Shown: one piece after another, positions 60,799 to 64,000 of the stretch | Layout of the letters: each line of letters begins with the position of its first letter | Position numbering within the stretch: the first letter of the stretch is position 1 | DNA from: Marinobacter sp. es.042 | GTDB lineage: Bacteria; Pseudomonadota; Gammaproteobacteria; Pseudomonadales; Oleiphilaceae | Reading direction: 5' to 3' | Length of the DNA stretch: 64,000 bases | Assembly: GCF_900188315.1 (NCBI RefSeq) | Contig: NZ_LT897781.1 | Location: 3,162,001-3,226,000 of the forward strand | Notes under the pieces: generated by a model | Told to the model about the DNA's origin: nothing | The model's input: the letters and a program-made list of their open reading frames with translations, nothing else | Databases searched by the model: none | Position numbers and translations under genes: made by a program

Positions 60799-62343
60799 AT
60801 GCAGCAACTGAATCCATCCGAGATCAGTGACATCATCAAGAAGAGGATCGAAAAGCTCGATATCTCTTCCGAAGCAAAAAACGAAGGTACGATCCTGTCG
60901 GTTTCTGACGGTATCGTACTTATCCACGGTCTTGCCGACGTTATGTACGGCGAGATGATCGAATTTGCCAATGGCACATACGGTATGGCGCTGAACCTGG
61001 AGCGTGATTCGGTAGGTGCTGTTGTATTGGGCGACTACGAAGACCTGGCCGAGGGTCAGAAGGTTCGTTGTACCGGACGTATCCTTGAAGTGCCGGTTGG
61101 TCCAGAACTGATGGGTCGTGTGGTCGATGGTCTCGGTAACGCGATCGATGGCAAAGGCGATCTGGGCACCTCCCTCACCTCACCGGTCGAGAAGGTTGCG
61201 CCGGGCGTTATTGCACGTCAATCCGTTGATGAGCCTGTTCAGACTGGCCTGAAGGCGATCGATACCATGGTGCCGATCGGTCGCGGTCAGCGTGAGCTGA
61301 TCATCGGTGACCGTCAGATCGGTAAGACCGCCGTCGCCATCGACGCGATCATCAACCAGAAGAATACCGGCATCAAGTGTATCTATGTTGCCGTTGGCCA
61401 GAAGCAGTCTTCTATTGCCGCTGTTGTGCGCAAACTGGAAGAGCACGGTGCGATGGATCATACCATCGTCGTTGCCGCAGGCGCCGCAGATCCCGCAGCG
61501 ATGCAGTTCCTGGCTCCGTACTCCGGCACTTCCATGGGCGAATACTTCCGTGACCGCGGTGAAGACGCTCTGATCATCTACGATGATCTGTCCAAGCAGG
61601 CTGTGGCTTATCGCCAGATCTCCCTGCTGCTGCGTCGTCCGCCAGGCCGTGAAGCTTACCCGGGTGACGTATTCTATCTGCACTCCCGTCTGCTCGAGCG
61701 TGCGTCCCGGATCAACGCTGATGAAGTTGAAAAACTCACCAATGGCGAAGTGAAAGGCAAGACCGGTTCCCTGACTGCACTGCCGATCATCGAAACCCAG
61801 GCCGGTGACGTTTCTGCGTTCGTACCAACCAACGTAATTTCCATCACCGATGGTCAGATCTTCCTGGAAACCAACCTCTTCAACTCCGGTATCCGTCCGG
61901 CAATGAACGCGGGTGTTTCGGTATCGCGGGTTGGTGGCTCTGCCCAGACCAAGATCATGAAGAAGCTCGGCGGTAACATCCGTCTGGCCCTCGCCCAGTA
62001 TCGCGAGCTGGCGGCGTTCGCTCAGTTCGCGTCAGATCTGGATGAGGCGACTCGTAAGCAGTTGGAGCATGGTCAGCGCGTCACCGAGCTGATGAAGCAG
62101 AACCAGTACAGCCCAATGTCGGTTGCTGAGATGGGTACCGTACTGTACGCAGCCAACGAAGGCTTCCTGGATGATGTCGACGTCAATAAAGTGGTTCAGT
62201 TCGAAGCTCAGCTTCTCGACTGGATGCGCGCTGAGCAAAAAGACCTGCTCGATAAGATTGGCGCCGAAGGCAAGTACGATGATGACATCATTTCCGGCCT
62301 GAAAGCTGCTTTGGAGAAATTCAAGACCACTCAAAGCTGGTAA
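60799..62343 (+). CDS. atpA: ATP synthase F1 subunit alpha
   Basis: This 514-residue subunit has the non-catalytic nucleotide site. It shows Walker [10 protein letters not shown] near residue 170, the [12 protein letters not shown] segment and the [20 protein letters not shown] block. ATG at 60799 gives the standard N terminus [17 protein letters not shown]; a longer frame from 60703 overlaps atpH. A hairpin lies in the gap before atpG. Confidence 0.98.
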   Translation: MQQLNPSEISDIIKKRIEKLDISSEAKNEGTILSVSDGIVLIHGLADVMYGEMIEFANGTYGMALNLERDSVGAVVLGDYEDLAEGQKVRCTGRILEVPVGPELMGRVVDGLGNAIDGKGDLGTSLTSPVEKVAPGVIARQSVDEPVQTGLKAIDTMVPIGRGQRELIIGDRQIGKTAVAIDAIINQKNTGIKCIYVAVGQKQSSIAAVVRKLEEHGAMDHTIVVAAGAADPAAMQFLAPYSGTSMGEYFRDRGEDALIIYDDLSKQAVAYRQISLLLRRPPGREAYPGDVFYLHSRLLERASRINADEVEKLTNGEVKGKTGSLTALPIIETQAGDVSAFVPTNVISITDGQIFLETNLFNSGIRPAMNAGVSVSRVGGSAQTKIMKKLGGNIRLALAQYRELAAFAQFASDLDEATRKQLEHGQRVTELMKQNQYSPMSVAEMGTVLYAANEGFLDDVDVNKVVQFEAQLLDWMRAEQKDLLDKIGAEGKYDDDIISGLKAALEKFKTTQSW

Positions 62344-62350
62344 CGACTGG

Positions 62351-62374
62351 AAGCCCGTCGCGGCGGGCTTTCTT
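62351..62374 (+). other. Intercistronic hairpin between atpA and atpG
   Basis: AAGCCCG pairs with CGGGCTT around a 6-base centre and is followed by TCTT. It looks like a weak terminator or an mRNA-processing or stabilising structure within the operon; it lies 7 bases after the atpA stop. Confidence 0.55.
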
Positions 62375-62411
62375 GTCCACATGAGTGTCTAACTTGAAAA
62401 GGCAGTGACTT

Positions 62412-63272
62412 ATGGCCGCAGGAAAAGAAATACGCAATCAGATCGGAAGCATCAAGAGCACGCAGAAGATCACTAGCGCCATGGAAATGGTCGCGGCGAG
62501 CAAGATGCGCAAGGCTCAGGAACGCATGAAGGCGACACGCCCTTATGCCGAAAAGATGCGGCAGGTAATCGGACACATAGCAAAGTCCAACAAGGATTAC
62601 GTGCATCCCTTCATGCGTGAGCGGGAAGTTAATTGTGTGGGTTACATCGTGATTTCCTCTGATCGGGGATTGTGCGGTGGCCTGAACGGTAACGCCTTCA
62701 AATTGCTCGTGCGTGAAATGAAGCAGTGGAAAGATAAAGGTGTAGAGACCGATCTCTGCGCTATCGGGCAAAAAGGGGCCTCATTCTTTCGCAGTTATGG
62801 CGGAAACGTGGTAGCAGCCCTGACCCACTTGGGGGACAGCCCAAGCGCAGAGAAGCTCATCGGTAACGTCAAGGTCATGCTTGATGCATTCGAAGACGGC
62901 AAGATTGATCGTCTTTATGTCATTTACAACGAGTTTGTAAACACCATGACCCAGCAGCCGAAGTCCAAGCAGCTTCTGCCTCTGCCGGAAAGCCAGGATG
63001 AAGAAGTTGGTCACCAGTGGAATTACATCTACGAGCCTGATTCACGGCCCATCCTGGATGGGTTGATGCCACGTTATATCGAATCCCAGGTCTATCAGGG
63101 AGTGGTAGAGAATCTGGCCTGCGAGCAGGCTGCGCGGATGATTGCCATGAAGAGCGCGACAGATAACGCGGGTAGCATCATTGACGAGCTACAGTTGGCT
63201 TACAACAAGGCCCGTCAGGCAGCCATTACGCAAGAAATTTCGGAGATTGTGAGCGGCGCGGCTTCGGTCTGA
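62412..63272 (+). CDS. atpG: ATP synthase F1 subunit gamma
   Basis: This 286-residue central rotor shaft has long N- and C-terminal helices ([20 protein letters not shown] and the [19 protein letters not shown] end) and the [13 protein letters not shown] core. Length and both termini match proteobacterial gamma subunits. It is 68 bases after atpA, the gap holding the hairpin. Confidence 0.98.
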   Translation: MAAGKEIRNQIGSIKSTQKITSAMEMVAASKMRKAQERMKATRPYAEKMRQVIGHIAKSNKDYVHPFMREREVNCVGYIVISSDRGLCGGLNGNAFKLLVREMKQWKDKGVETDLCAIGQKGASFFRSYGGNVVAALTHLGDSPSAEKLIGNVKVMLDAFEDGKIDRLYVIYNEFVNTMTQQPKSKQLLPLPESQDEEVGHQWNYIYEPDSRPILDGLMPRYIESQVYQGVVENLACEQAARMIAMKSATDNAGSIIDELQLAYNKARQAAITQEISEIVSGAASV

Positions 63273-63309
63273 TCCTGCCCACAATCCTACTGGTTTTATT
63301 GACTATTAA

Positions 63310-64000
<691 letters not shown>

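Overview
The window looks like the chromosomal replication-origin region of a marine gammaproteobacterium with moderately high GC. The order gyrB-recF-(ABC1 kinase)-dnaN-dnaA / oriC / rpmH-rnpA-yidD-yidC-mnmE ... mnmG-rsmG-parA-parB-atpI-B-E-F-H-A-G-D is the Pseudomonas-type origin layout. Together with a TRAP transporter, recCBD, c-di-GMP proteins and the protein sequences, it points to Marinobacter or a close relative. The genus is my inference; no database search was possible. I saw no rRNA, tRNA, CRISPR array, prophage or intact insertion sequence.

Layout. 1-2759: two c-di-GMP signalling genes (GGDEF-EAL, cut by the window edge; PAS-PAS-GGDEF), then a small VOC-fold gene. 3192-7159 (minus): a two-gene DNA-repair module, a FAN1-type VRR-NUC nuclease overlapping an XPD/DinG-type Fe-S helicase that carries a RecB-like nuclease domain. 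7187-12368: a NodB-fold deacetylase divergent from a DctP-DctQ-DctM TRAP transporter, with a LysR regulator downstream; a large AT-rich inverted repeat lies between deacetylase and TRAP operon. 12380-15220: folM and small or poorly known genes. 15376-24985: recC-recB-recD with 4-base overlaps. 24982-28788: two divergent ABC exporters separated by a nested palindromic repeat; the second seems to start at a rare ATT codon. 28878-31125: gabT and a VC0807-like membrane protein.

31223-43508 is the origin core. gyrB, recF, an ABC1/UbiB-like kinase, dnaN and dnaA run leftward; rpmH to mnmE run rightward; oriC lies between dnaA and rpmH with one perfect and several degenerate DnaA boxes. Two parS-like sites lie inside recF, matching the parAB genes at 56-58 kb. 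A roughly 10-kb block (acyl-CoA dehydrogenase, DUF3833 lipoprotein, RND efflux pair, EAL protein, LplT-like MFS) separates mnmE from mnmG, which are often neighbours. Upstream of mnmG are two further perfect DnaA boxes.

53579-64000: mnmG, rsmG, parA, parB and the F1Fo ATP synthase operon, preceded by a near-consensus sigma-70 promoter. atpD runs off the right edge.

How the genes work together: DnaA, DnaN, RecF and GyrB start and sustain replication; ParA/ParB acting on parS segregate the origin; YidC/YidD insert membrane proteins, including probably the ATP synthase subunits; MnmE/MnmG modify tRNA wobble uridines; RecBCD and the FAN1/helicase pair handle double-strand breaks and probably crosslinks. 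The most noteworthy observations are the FAN1-helicase-nuclease operon, the ATT start codon, the nested palindrome, the ABC1 kinase inside the dnaN-recF operon, the intragenic parS sites and the second DnaA-box pair upstream of mnmG.
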